A stretch of 12,790 nt of DNA from Methanocorpusculum sp. Lineage in GTDB: Archaea > Halobacteriota > Methanomicrobia > Methanomicrobiales > Methanocorpusculaceae. Made by a program: the position numbers and the translations under genes. The notes beneath the pieces were generated by a model. That model made no database searches. It was not told the origin of the DNA and saw nothing but the letters and a program-made list of their open reading frames with translations. The stretch spans positions 1 to 12,790 of the forward strand of contig DALTVX010000110.1 of the NCBI GenBank assembly GCA_029987395.1, given 5' to 3'. Below, piece by piece: positions 4,663 through 12,569 of the stretch (the stretch's first letter is position 1; every line of letters begins with the position of its first letter).

Positions 4663-7572
4663 TCAGTAGTACGTTTCGACATAGTTGTACGCCTTCTCAA
4701 ACAACTCTTGATCTTTGATTTTGTATTTTATCCAGATGATTTTTCGTAGTTCCTTCTTGACTTCCTTTTGTCCGGTTGTTGTATTCTGCCACCCGTCAAA
4801 ACGAACAAATTTGACAATGTCGTCAATGTCATTTACAACTCGTTCAACAATGATAGGAGTGTTTTTATTTTTGGCTCCGTTGAATAATTCTGTAAGAGCT
4901 GCTTTTCCTTTGTCGACTTCATCTTCAGGAACAACTGTCTTTTCTGCTTCAACCGCCTCTCTGGCAAGATTAAGGAGCAGTTTCAAGAATTCAATACTGG
5001 TGATAAGCCCTTGCTCATGTCTTTCGCGTAGTTCTTCTAAACGTTCACCGAGTTTGATAAATTTCGGATCTTTGCTATGTTTGCGAATGCGGGCTATCAA
5101 AGCAATCTGAATATGAACAGTCTTCTTTTTGGGATCTACCTTTCCGCTGATAAACTCATCCAGAATTTCTGGATTGAGGATGAGTATGTCAAGATCATCA
5201 TGGACCTGACCTACGTGGATATTATCATGGACGAGCTGCATTGTTTTTTTACCCAAAGAAGCCCAAATTAACCCTCCGCTGTCATCTACAGGTTTGACTG
5301 ATTCATAGACCTGAGTAAGCCAGATGTAATCTGCTTTGTAGGGTAAAAGGAAATTGTCAGGAGACAAAGCGTTCCACGCACGATTAAGAACACAGTATTC
5401 CGCCGCAAATGCGTCTTTTTCTTTTGATGTGGGTAGACATTCCTGAGCTGCCATTAGTCCTTCCCAATCGGTTATTGTTCTGTCAACGCCCGGGAAGTAT
5501 TGTAGGCATTTTTTCATTAAGTTCGGAAATTCGTTTTTGACGCTTGTAATGTTTGTTATTACCTGTTTGATGTTTTTCTCATCAAAATTAAGAGCATTGG
5601 CAACATCGTCGAAAATACCAATGTAATCTACGATAAGTCCATGCGTTTTATCATGTCCGTAAATACGGTTGGTTCTGCAGATTGCCTGAAGAAGAGTGTG
5701 ATCTTTCATCGGCTTGTCAAGATACATTACCTGCAGGATTGGAGCATCAAAGCCGGTCAAAAGTTTGGAGGTGACAATTACTAGTTTGAGTTTGGTGTTT
5801 TCTTCTCTGAAGTAGTCAAGAATTCTTCCTTCAGCAGCTCTATCTCTGCGATAATCTTTGTATTTGTCTCCTTTATCGCTGTGAGCGTCAATGATAATTT
5901 CTGTTTCTTCCGGTTCAAAGTGTTTGTCAAGTTCCTTTTTGTAGAGAACACAAGATTCTCTGTCATAGCAAACAACCTGACCTTTGAATCCGTTGGGAAG
6001 TATTTTTGTTTTGTAGTGAGTGGCGATATGCTGACAGACCTTGGCAATACGCTCAGGAGCTTTCATTATTGCTTCTATTTTGACACGTTTTGCCAGTTCG
6101 GATCTTTGATCTTCCGTTAGCTGTTTTGTCATGTCTTCGAACAGCTTATCGATTATTTCATGATTGATGTGAAGGTCTATTGGGACGGCTTCAAAGTGGA
6201 GAGGGAGAGTTGCTTTGTCTCTGATGGAGTCAGAGAAGGAATATTTGCTCATATATCCGGAACGGTCTTCTTCTGCTCCAAAAGTAAGGAAGGTGTTTCT
6301 GTCTATGCGATTTATGGGTGTACCCGTGAGTCCAAAGAAGAAGGCGTTTGGAAGCGCAGCCCGCATTTTCTGCCCTAAGTTTCCTTCCTGTGTTCGGTGG
6401 GCTTCATCAACCATGAGAATAATGTTGTCTCTTTCGTTGAGAACACCGTCTACTTCTCCAAATTTGAAGATGGTGGTGATGAGGATTTTCCGCATATCTC
6501 CTTTGAAAAATGATATGAGTTTTTCTTTGCTGTCGGCACTTTCGAGATTTGGAATGTCAGATGCGTTGAATGTTGCTGTTATTTGTGTTTCAAGATCAAG
6601 CCGGTCATCTACAATAACTACCGTTGGATTTTTGAGTTCAGGCAGCATCCGGAGTTTGAGGGCAGCAAATACCATTAATAGGGATTTGCCTGATCCCTGA
6701 AAATGCCAGATCAATCCTTTTTTCGGATATCCTGCAATTACTCTTTGGACTATGAGGTTTGCTCCTTCGTATTGCTGATATCGGCAGATGATTTTGTATT
6801 TGCGGTATTTTTTGTCAGTTGCAAAGAGGGTGAAGTACTGGAATATGTCCATGATCACTTCTGGTTTGATCATGGATTCGATGCTTCTTTTTACATCAGC
6901 AAGTGTTCCTTCTGATTTGTTTTCCGGAACATACCATGGACCCCACTTTTCTATGGGGGCATTTATCGATCCGTATCTGTATGCTTTTCCATCTGATGCA
7001 AAGGTGAATACATTGGTCACAAACATTTGCGGGATGCTTCTTTGATAGTTGAGAATGTCTCCGGCTCCATCAACCCATGATACGGCATCACGGACGGGAG
7101 TTTTTGCTTCACCAACCCCAACAGGGAATCCATTTATCAAGAGGACGACATCCAGACGTTTTCCTCCTTCTTCTACTGGATAGACCCATTGATTTGTTAC
7201 GATGTATTCATTTTTGGCAAGATTTTCTTTACTGCCGGTTCCAAAAAAGCGGATTGGAATGTTCCTTCCGTCTTTACCGAATGGAAAGGAGTTTTCTTGA
7301 AAGACAAGTTTTTCGAAAATTTCATTCTGCCGAATCAGGTCGTGTGATTGAACGGTATTGATTATTGCACGAAGTTTGTAGATTATTTCATCGGCCCGGG
7401 ATGGTTTTTCTGCTATTTCCGGATTAAGGCGGATGAGAGCTTCTTTTACCATTTTTTCAACGAGGACATCATCACAACGGCGGGGAAGATCCTCTGCCGG
7501 GATGTATTTCCAGCCGTTTTTGCGTATGGTGTCGAGAATGAGTTTTTCCGTGGTGTTGTCTTCGTTGAACAT
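4663..7572 (-). CDS. hsdR: Type I restriction enzyme, R subunit (endonuclease and translocase)
   Basis: A full-length 969-residue HsdR. The N-terminal nuclease domain has Asp141 (RLDVVLL) and Glu155-Ala-Lys157 (GVGEAKTP), the PD-(D/E)XK pattern of the family. The superfamily 2 motor follows: Walker A GSGKS (293-297), DEAH (389-392), TGTP (416-419), TSKLLTGFDAP (601-611) and motif VI QAICRTNR (629-636). Together with HsdM and HsdS it should bind unmodified target sites, translocate DNA with ATP and cut at a distance. The ATG at 7572 directly follows the hsdS TAA (TAAATG), so translation is probably coupled to hsdS; no strong ribosome binding site is visible. It is the last gene of the operon. 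No frameshift or missing motif was seen, so restriction activity is expected. Confidence 0.97.
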   Translation of the reverse strand: MFNEDNTTEKLILDTIRKNGWKYIPAEDLPRRCDDVLVEKMVKEALIRLNPEIAEKPSRADEIIYKLRAIINTVQSHDLIRQNEIFEKLVFQENSFPFGKDGRNIPIRFFGTGSKENLAKNEYIVTNQWVYPVEEGGKRLDVVLLINGFPVGVGEAKTPVRDAVSWVDGAGDILNYQRSIPQMFVTNVFTFASDGKAYRYGSINAPIEKWGPWYVPENKSEGTLADVKRSIESMIKPEVIMDIFQYFTLFATDKKYRKYKIICRYQQYEGANLIVQRVIAGYPKKGLIWHFQGSGKSLLMVFAALKLRMLPELKNPTVVIVDDRLDLETQITATFNASDIPNLESADSKEKLISFFKGDMRKILITTIFKFGEVDGVLNERDNIILMVDEAHRTQEGNLGQKMRAALPNAFFFGLTGTPINRIDRNTFLTFGAEEDRSGYMSKYSFSDSIRDKATLPLHFEAVPIDLHINHEIIDKLFEDMTKQLTEDQRSELAKRVKIEAIMKAPERIAKVCQHIATHYKTKILPNGFKGQVVCYDRESCVLYKKELDKHFEPEETEIIIDAHSDKGDKYKDYRRDRAAEGRILDYFREENTKLKLVIVTSKLLTGFDAPILQVMYLDKPMKDHTLLQAICRTNRIYGHDKTHGLIVDYIGIFDDVANALNFDEKNIKQVITNITSVKNEFPNLMKKCLQYFPGVDRTITDWEGLMAAQECLPTSKEKDAFAAEYCVLNRAWNALSPDNFLLPYKADYIWLTQVYESVKPVDDSGGLIWASLGKKTMQLVHDNIHVGQVHDDLDILILNPEILDEFISGKVDPKKKTVHIQIALIARIRKHSKDPKFIKLGERLEELRERHEQGLITSIEFLKLLLNLAREAVEAEKTVVPEDEVDKGKAALTELFNGAKNKNTPIIVERVVNDIDDIVKFVRFDGWQNTTTGQKEVKKELRKIIWIKYKIKDQELFEKAYNYVETYY

Positions 7573-8691
7573 TTAAAGGGCCGCTTCAACAATCATTTTT
7601 TGGATGTTAGATAGAGAGGTGTATACTTTATTTAAACTCATAATTGTATCATCAATATGAGTGAATTTATTCACAATCTTTTTTTGAGTATTCATATCTG
7701 GAATATGTATCTCTAATGATTTAACATTATCAATTGTTATTCCACGAACAGTTGTACCATCGGATTCATTGTAAATTTCATCAAAATGTGCTTTAAACCA
7801 ATAATAGAGATATTCAACATCAACATTTTCTTTTAGATATAATGCTCGCAAATCCTGGTTTATTGCCATGGGAACCTTATTTATGAATTGACGATCAAGA
7901 GAAATACGGGTAGCAATAATTAAACAATTTGCGTCAATAAGATTAGATGCACTGTGTTTCAGAGCATCAGGATTGATATACTCCATTGTAGAATATTTTT
8001 CTTTATCTGTTTCTCCAATATCTTTTACAGTTGCCCATGGAATATCTCCTAAATAGTAATCTGGATTTGCTCTGGAAGGAGTACCTCCACCAACTATTTT
8101 CTTAACACAATCACCAATCGTTATTTTATTCCCATTTATGAAAGATTCCTGGCCAAGAGCCTTCTTAAGACTTAAAGCGTGAGATAATGCCTGTCGTATA
8201 GCCTGCTTTTCTTTCTCCGCAGCCCAAAGAATATCTGCAAGACGCAGCTGTTCTTCAAGCGATGGCAACTCGAATTCATACTTTTCAATAGTAGTCCAGT
8301 TTACAAAATAATTCACAGAGCCACTTTTATTTTTTTCGGCATATTTCCAGAATAGTTCATTTTGAACTACGAATGATAAGTACTCCTGTAACAAGACATT
8401 GTTGTCTTTTGTTTCAACAACAAATGTTTTTTCAGAACATACACCATCAAAATTAACCCTGCCTGCTTTTTTGAGGTGAGGATTACGTGAAACAATTAGA
8501 ACGTCCCCCGCCTTAAACCCAAAATAAAACATCGGACCAATTGTACTGCCCTTAATAATACCACATTTTGTTACGAGAAATTCACCACTCTCAACGTGTT
8601 CTCCCCCAACATAATATTCAAGAGTTGTATTATCTTTATCAACTGGGGTATTTGCCCGTCTAACAACATCCCCGAATTTCACATAAGCCAT
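7573..8691 (-). CDS. hsdS: Type I restriction-modification specificity subunit
   Basis: A 372-residue HsdS with two target recognition domains. TRD1 covers about residues 1-138. The central conserved helical spacer is about 141-183 (ELPSLEEQLRLADILWAAEKEKQ). TRD2 starts at about 190 with GDCVKKIVGGGTPSRANPDYY and DIPWATVKD, highly typical of the family. A second conserved helix closes the protein at about 329-370 (HIPDMNTQKKIVNKFTHIDD). Each TRD should read one half of a bipartite target; the target cannot be deduced here. A strong ribosome binding site, AAAGGAGG (8702-8709), lies ten bases before the ATG. It starts two bases after the hsdM2 stop and ends directly at the hsdR start. The gene is clearly AT-rich. 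No inverted repeats or partial second hsdS that would suggest shuffling were found. Confidence 0.95.
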   Translation of the reverse strand: MAYVKFGDVVRRANTPVDKDNTTLEYYVGGEHVESGEFLVTKCGIIKGSTIGPMFYFGFKAGDVLIVSRNPHLKKAGRVNFDGVCSEKTFVVETKDNNVLLQEYLSFVVQNELFWKYAEKNKSGSVNYFVNWTTIEKYEFELPSLEEQLRLADILWAAEKEKQAIRQALSHALSLKKALGQESFINGNKITIGDCVKKIVGGGTPSRANPDYYLGDIPWATVKDIGETDKEKYSTMEYINPDALKHSASNLIDANCLIIATRISLDRQFINKVPMAINQDLRALYLKENVDVEYLYYWFKAHFDEIYNESDGTTVRGITIDNVKSLEIHIPDMNTQKKIVNKFTHIDDTIMSLNKVYTSLSNIQKMIVEAAL

Positions 8692-8693
8692 AA

Positions 8694-10181
8694 TTACATA
8701 TCCTCCTTTGATAAAAACGAGGCCAAGTTCTTATAAGATTTGTGAAGATTTTCAGAAGCAAGAATCCATGTTGAGATACAATCTCCCACCATTGCTTCAC
8801 ATTCCTCCGTTTTTTCATGCATTCCAACATAGAGCTGAATGGCTAATGAATATTCTTTACATTCAATCTCAGATAATGTTGCAGTTTTACATAATCCTTC
8901 AACATTTTCATAACTCAGATAAGCTTTACTTATTGCTTCAATGTGTTTTGATGTCAGATAACTTTCGGTTTTTTCTCTTTTCACATATTTTCTAGCATCA
9001 ATGAAAAGAATACTGCCTCTCCTTTGGAGTGGTTTATTCGTCCTGCAAATAAGAATACAGGCTTCCATTGGTGAATTATAAAACAGATTTTTACCAAGTC
9101 CAATTACACAGTCAACATAATCAAGTTTCACCATTTCACTTCGTATTTGACTCTCATCTTTCCTATTCAAAACGCCATGTGGAAGCAAAATTGCACAACG
9201 CCCGGATTTCTTATCCAGACTCTTCAAAATATGCTGAATAAATGCATAATCTGCTCGTCCCTGTGGAGGAACGCCCAAGAAATTTCGGCCGTATTTATCA
9301 TTGGCAAATGCTTCCCGATCCCACTCATTGATCGAGTAGGGAGGATTCGCAAGCACGATATCAAAAGTCTTCAGTTCCCCATTCTCTATAAATCCCGGGT
9401 TTTTCAGTGTATCATCCTGAATAACGGCAAAATCCTTTACCCCGTGCAAAAACAGATTCATGCGGGCAATTGATGCGGTCAATGCATTAAACTCCTGTCC
9501 GAATAACCCCACATTTCTCCATTCAAGATCGTTGTCTTTCAGATAATGAATTGCAGAAATCAGCATCCCGGCAGAACCACAGGTAGGATCATAAATGGTC
9601 TCGCCGGACTTAGGCTTCAGAAGTTCAGTCATTAGATGAACAACCGTTCTGTTAGTGTAAAACTCCTGTGCGGTATGTCCGCTGTCATCGGCAAACTTCT
9701 TAATCAGATACTCATATCCCTGACCGAGTTCATCCTCGGGGCAGTTTCTAAGCGATAACGTCTTTGAACTGAAATGCTCTATCAGATTCTTTAGAAGTTC
9801 ATCAGATAGTCTTTTTTTGTTTGTCCACGCAGCATCCCCAAAAATCCCCTGCAGTTTGTCGATATTTGCCTTTTCAATACAGCGGAAAGCATCAACCAAA
9901 GCCTCGCCGACATTCTCTGAGACCTCGCGTACATCCTTCCAGTGACAACCTTTTGGAATCTGGAACCGGTGATTTTCCTCAAACAGCAGCGCATCTTCAT
10001 CATCGCCGTACAATTTCATGATCTCACGGCACTCCTCATCATACACATCACAAATCCGCTTAAAGAAAAGCAGTGGGAAAATATACTGCTTATATGCCCC
10101 GGGATCGATATTATTTCGTAGATATACCGCTGAGTTCCAAAGATACGGCTCAAGAACTGACAAGGGGATCCGTTCACTCAT
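8694..10181 (-). CDS. hsdM: Type I restriction-modification methyltransferase subunit, second copy
   Basis: A 495-residue N6-adenine methyltransferase subunit. Its N-terminal helical domain (about 1-140) includes FPLLFFKRICDVYDEE. The catalytic domain has AdoMet motif I DPTCGSAG (198-205) and catalytic motif IV NPPY (279-282), preceded by EFYTNRTVVHLM. Both key motifs are intact. It is a paralogue, not a near-identical copy, of the next gene upstream: the two align along most of their length (for example ENH.F.IPKGCHW, SENVG and LKNLIEH blocks) but differ throughout. The ATG at 10181 overlaps the hsdM1 stop by 8 bp (ATGAGTGA) and has a GGGAGG site (10190-10195) eight bases upstream, so coupled translation is likely. 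It could be an alternative or a partner methyltransferase subunit. Confidence 0.95.
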   Translation of the reverse strand: MSERIPLSVLEPYLWNSAVYLRNNIDPGAYKQYIFPLLFFKRICDVYDEECREIMKLYGDDEDALLFEENHRFQIPKGCHWKDVREVSENVGEALVDAFRCIEKANIDKLQGIFGDAAWTNKKRLSDELLKNLIEHFSSKTLSLRNCPEDELGQGYEYLIKKFADDSGHTAQEFYTNRTVVHLMTELLKPKSGETIYDPTCGSAGMLISAIHYLKDNDLEWRNVGLFGQEFNALTASIARMNLFLHGVKDFAVIQDDTLKNPGFIENGELKTFDIVLANPPYSINEWDREAFANDKYGRNFLGVPPQGRADYAFIQHILKSLDKKSGRCAILLPHGVLNRKDESQIRSEMVKLDYVDCVIGLGKNLFYNSPMEACILICRTNKPLQRRGSILFIDARKYVKREKTESYLTSKHIEAISKAYLSYENVEGLCKTATLSEIECKEYSLAIQLYVGMHEKTEECEAMVGDCISTWILASENLHKSYKNLASFLSKEDM

Positions 10182-11706
10182 TGAGATATCCTCCCTCTTT
10201 TAAAAGTTGTTTCAGTTTATCCTCTGCTACAAAAACATCATCCATAGCAGCATAAAAATCCCGTCTTGCGTCTTCAGGCGACATAATCTCATCAGGCGTT
10301 TTTTCTACATACCGGTTCACCGACAATTTGTAATCCTTTTTACGAATCTCTGCAATAGAGGCTATCTTCACATAATCAACAACGTCTTCATAGGATGTAG
10401 AGTAAGCATAAATCGTCTCAATATTTTCATCAGTTAAAATATTCTGCGCCCGTTTTGGCGTGAAGATATTTTCTGCATTAATGAAACAGACCTTCCCCCT
10501 ATGGGAATGAGGCTTATTATTATTCAAAATAAGTATGGCTGCTGGAATTTGTGATCCATAGAAAAGACGACCTGTAAGAGCGATAACATACTCCAGCTTA
10601 TCAGATTCAACCAACTGTTTTCTGATTTCACCCTCTTTATTGCCACGCGACAAAGCACCTTGGGAAAGAATCACACCCACCCTTCCGTCTTTTGGATCCA
10701 TTGAAGATGCCATGTGCTGAACCCATGCATAATCTCCATTGGTATCTTTCGGGCACCCCCAGATATTTCTGCCGTATGCATCAGAAGCAAAAGCATCTGC
10801 TCCCCACTTTTTTGATGAGAACGGCGGATTGGCAATCACACAATTAAATGTCTGCAGTTTTCCCTCTTTGAGAAAGTTTGGATAACGCAGTGTGTCGCCT
10901 TGCGTAATTTTAAAATCAGCAGCCCCGTGAAGGTGAAGATTCATCCTCGCAATAGCAGAATTTGCAAGGTTTTTTTCCTGCCCATAAATTTTGCCATATG
11001 TTTTAGTATCATTGTGCATATACCGGATAGCTTCAATAAGCATACCTCCGGTTCCGCATGCAGGATCATAAACGGTATCTCCTGCCTGTGGATTTAATAA
11101 CATGACAAGAAGTTTCACAACCTCACGCGGAGTATAGAATTCCCCGGCCGTCTTCTTAGAAAGGTCAGCGAACTTCTTGATCATGTATTCATAACTATCA
11201 CCCATCACATCAGCAGGATAACTCTTATTTCCTATTTTGATGCTTGACATATGCTCGATGAGATTTTTCAGCCGTTCATCAGTAAATTTATTTTTATCAG
11301 TCCAGGTAACATCATCAAAACTTGAAAACACACCATTTAGGACGGCGGGATTTGCACGCTCGATCCCAGTCATAGCTGAAATTATTGCAGACCCTACATT
11401 CTCACTTGTCTCATGAACATCATCCCAGTGACAACCTTTCGGAATTACGAATGCATGATTCTCTGAAAATCCCGCATATTCAACATCCCCACCAGAATCA
11501 TTTAAAGCATATCTGAACTCTTCATCATAGACGTCAGAAATCCGCTTAAAAAACAAAAGAGGAGTAATATAGCTTTTGAACTCGTCCTGATTTATTGGCC
11601 CGCGTAATATATCGCAGCAACGATCAAGATATGGATATAATTTCTGATTCGTTGTCTGATGTTTTTTATCAGCAGGCTTTTTATAAATTATATTATCTGA
11701 TTTCAT
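10174..11706 (-). CDS. hsdM: Type I restriction-modification methyltransferase subunit, first copy
   Basis: A 510-residue HsdM and first gene of the operon. It has the N-terminal HsdM domain (FKSYITPLLFFKRISDVYDEE near 43-63), then EFYTPREVVKLL (189-200), AdoMet motif I DPACGTGG (214-221) and catalytic motif IV NPPF (293-296), so it should methylate adenine at N6 with an HsdS partner. Compared with the second HsdM it has a longer N-terminus rich in Lys and polar residues. I chose the ATG at 11706; a frame extension to 11742 begins with TTG and adds twelve unlike residues. A weak GAAGGG lies four bases upstream of the ATG. The stop overlaps hsdM2 by 8 bp. Both methyltransferases look functional, which is unusual for one Type I operon. 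Confidence 0.95.
   Translation of the reverse strand: MKSDNIIYKKPADKKHQTTNQKLYPYLDRCCDILRGPINQDEFKSYITPLLFFKRISDVYDEEFRYALNDSGGDVEYAGFSENHAFVIPKGCHWDDVHETSENVGSAIISAMTGIERANPAVLNGVFSSFDDVTWTDKNKFTDERLKNLIEHMSSIKIGNKSYPADVMGDSYEYMIKKFADLSKKTAGEFYTPREVVKLLVMLLNPQAGDTVYDPACGTGGMLIEAIRYMHNDTKTYGKIYGQEKNLANSAIARMNLHLHGAADFKITQGDTLRYPNFLKEGKLQTFNCVIANPPFSSKKWGADAFASDAYGRNIWGCPKDTNGDYAWVQHMASSMDPKDGRVGVILSQGALSRGNKEGEIRKQLVESDKLEYVIALTGRLFYGSQIPAAILILNNNKPHSHRGKVCFINAENIFTPKRAQNILTDENIETIYAYSTSYEDVVDYVKIASIAEIRKKDYKLSVNRYVEKTPDEIMSPEDARRDFYAAMDDVFVAEDKLKQLLKEGGYLNE
10190..10195 (-). promoter_or_regulatory. Ribosome binding site of hsdM2
   Basis: GGGAGG on the minus strand, eight bases before the ATG at 10181 and within the 3' end of hsdM1. 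It fixes the start of hsdM2 and supports translation of both methyltransferases from one mRNA. Confidence 0.7.
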
Positions 11707-11835
11707 ACAACCCTTCGTAGAGAGATACTTTACTCTTACCAATATTAAGCCTTACCAAAAAATCTCTCGTAAATAAAAAAACACCGTTTTTAATCTGGTT
11801 TCGCTCTAGATCTGACTTCAACTAATAAGTGAAAC

Positions 11836-11846
11836 GATATAAAAAG
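11836..11846 (-). promoter_or_regulatory. Candidate TATA box for the hsd operon
   Basis: The minus strand reads CTTTTTATATC at the inner edge of the right large inverted repeat, the best TATA match upstream of hsdM1. It would give a leader of about 100 nt. Nearer alternatives are the AT-rich TTTTTTTATTTACG (about 11771-11785) and TTAATATT (about 11741-11748). The sequence alone does not decide among them. Confidence 0.3.
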
Positions 11847-11847
11847 A

Positions 11848-11997
11848 GAAAACCCGCGACGCGGGTTTTCCAGCATTTTTCGTTCCGCCGTCACGGCCAC
11901 GCGGAGCCGATCAGGCGTAGCGTAGTGACGCGACCGAAGGTCAAGAGGGCGGAACAAGGAAAATGCGATTCGCGGAGATTCGCGATTATTCGCGGTG
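11848..11997 (-). repeat. Large inverted repeat, right copy, flanking the hsd operon
   Basis: Reverse complement of 4341-4490: the GAAAACCCGCG palindrome (11848-11870) is nearest the operon and the CGCGAAT-type units are outermost. The central part, from the GTTCCGCC inner repeat through the GGTC hairpin, is identical to the left copy; differences cluster at about 11960-11977. A 222-codon plus-strand frame through this region (11829-12497) is an artefact of the repeat and of gene remnants on the other strand. Confidence 0.9.
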
Positions 11998-12086
11998 AAA
12001 TAATCTCATACATCCACATCCAACAATACACGAAATCGAAGTACACCCACAAATACAATCAAAAACACTCGAAAATTATATATTTT
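11998..12086. repeat. Diverged tail repeat outside the right inverted repeat
   Basis: TAATCTCATACATCCACATCC and the following ATCGAAGTACACCC (about 12000-12050) resemble 337-395 in the left intergenic region. The left large inverted repeat has a related stretch (about 4308-4340, reverse complement). No gene is visible. Confidence 0.5.
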
Positions 12087-12293
12087 TCAGAACCCAGAGG
12101 CATTATCCACCCGCATAATAAGCCGGTAATGCGTTCAGCTCAATTCAAGACGCAGTGCGTCACGTTTTGGAAACGTAAGATAAAACAAGCGCATATATCG
12201 CAGATTCAACGCATCAAAGCCTTTTCTAAACTCCGCAGTCAACCGCTTTGCGAGATACTTCATCAGCCCCTCACCATACCCCGAACATTCCTC
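12087..12293 (-). pseudogene. Remnant of a DUF1016/YhcG-type nuclease gene
   Basis: In the minus-strand frame whose codons run through 12278, the translation includes YGEGLMKYLAKRLTAEF, then RKGFDALNLRYMRLFYLTFP and KRDALRLELS, then a stop at 12135-12137, then THYRLIMRVDNASGF and a second stop at 12087-12089. This is the conserved N-terminal (DUF1016_N) part of YhcG-like PD-(D/E)XK nuclease proteins, where the motif is normally ELSWTHYRLL. The TGA thus stands at the expected Trp codon, a one-base change from TGG. The rest of the gene, including the C-terminal nuclease domain, is missing, and the upstream part has no good start. Such genes are often found near restriction-modification systems, so this looks like a decayed defence-island gene. 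Confidence 0.7.
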
Positions 12294-12320
12294 ACCGCCC
12301 GATGCCAAACTCCTTCAGCT

Positions 12321-12389
12321 CATCCAGTCGCAAATCAAAGATTTGCTCCGCTAAGGCCGCTCCTTCGGAGCAGCCCGCCGCCCCGAACT
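12321..12389 (+). repeat. Modular palindromic element, copy C
   Basis: CATCCAG, then hairpin GCAAATC-AAA-GATTTGC (12330-12346), linker TCCGCTAAGGCC, hairpin GCTCC-TTC-GGAGC (12359-12371), then AGCCCGCC and CCCGAACT. It is the reverse complement of 12501-12569 with a single mismatch (12380 against 12510). On the minus strand it is read in frame as part of the zinc-ribbon remnant's tail. Confidence 0.9.
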
Positions 12390-12500
12390 CCTCCCTTATC
12401 ACAGAAAGCATCCATTCTCGATACATCGACCGCCGGCTCTCCACAAGAGACGTCCCGCACTGATTGCAAAACCTCGCTTTTTTTGTATTCACCGTAGAAC

Positions 12501-12569
12501 AGTTCGGGGAGGCGGGCTGCTCCGAAGGAGCGGCCTTAGCGGAGCAAATCTTTGATTTGCGACTGGATG
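12501..12569 (-). repeat. Modular palindromic element, copy D, inside a gene
   Basis: A 69-bp inverted copy of 12321-12389 separated from it by 111 bp. It falls precisely between the ribbon-helix-helix and zinc-ribbon halves of the broken gene at 12292-12710. The two copies could pair into a long stem with the zinc-ribbon sequence as the loop. Confidence 0.9.

Noticed and set aside
7573..8691. Phase-variable hsdS shuffling
   Set aside because: There is only one hsdS, with no second partial copy, no internal long inverted repeats and no recombinase in the window. The large flanking repeats could invert the whole operon but would not swap recognition domains.
12135..12137. TGA read as tryptophan or selenocysteine
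   Set aside because: The frame ends at another stop soon after and the gene is truncated, so plain decay explains it; no recoding element was recognised, and TGA serves as the stop codon of other genes here.
11829..12497. A 222-codon plus-strand frame
   Set aside because: It runs through the large inverted repeat and antisense to the DUF1016 and zinc-ribbon remnants; the product is repeat-derived and low in recognisable features.
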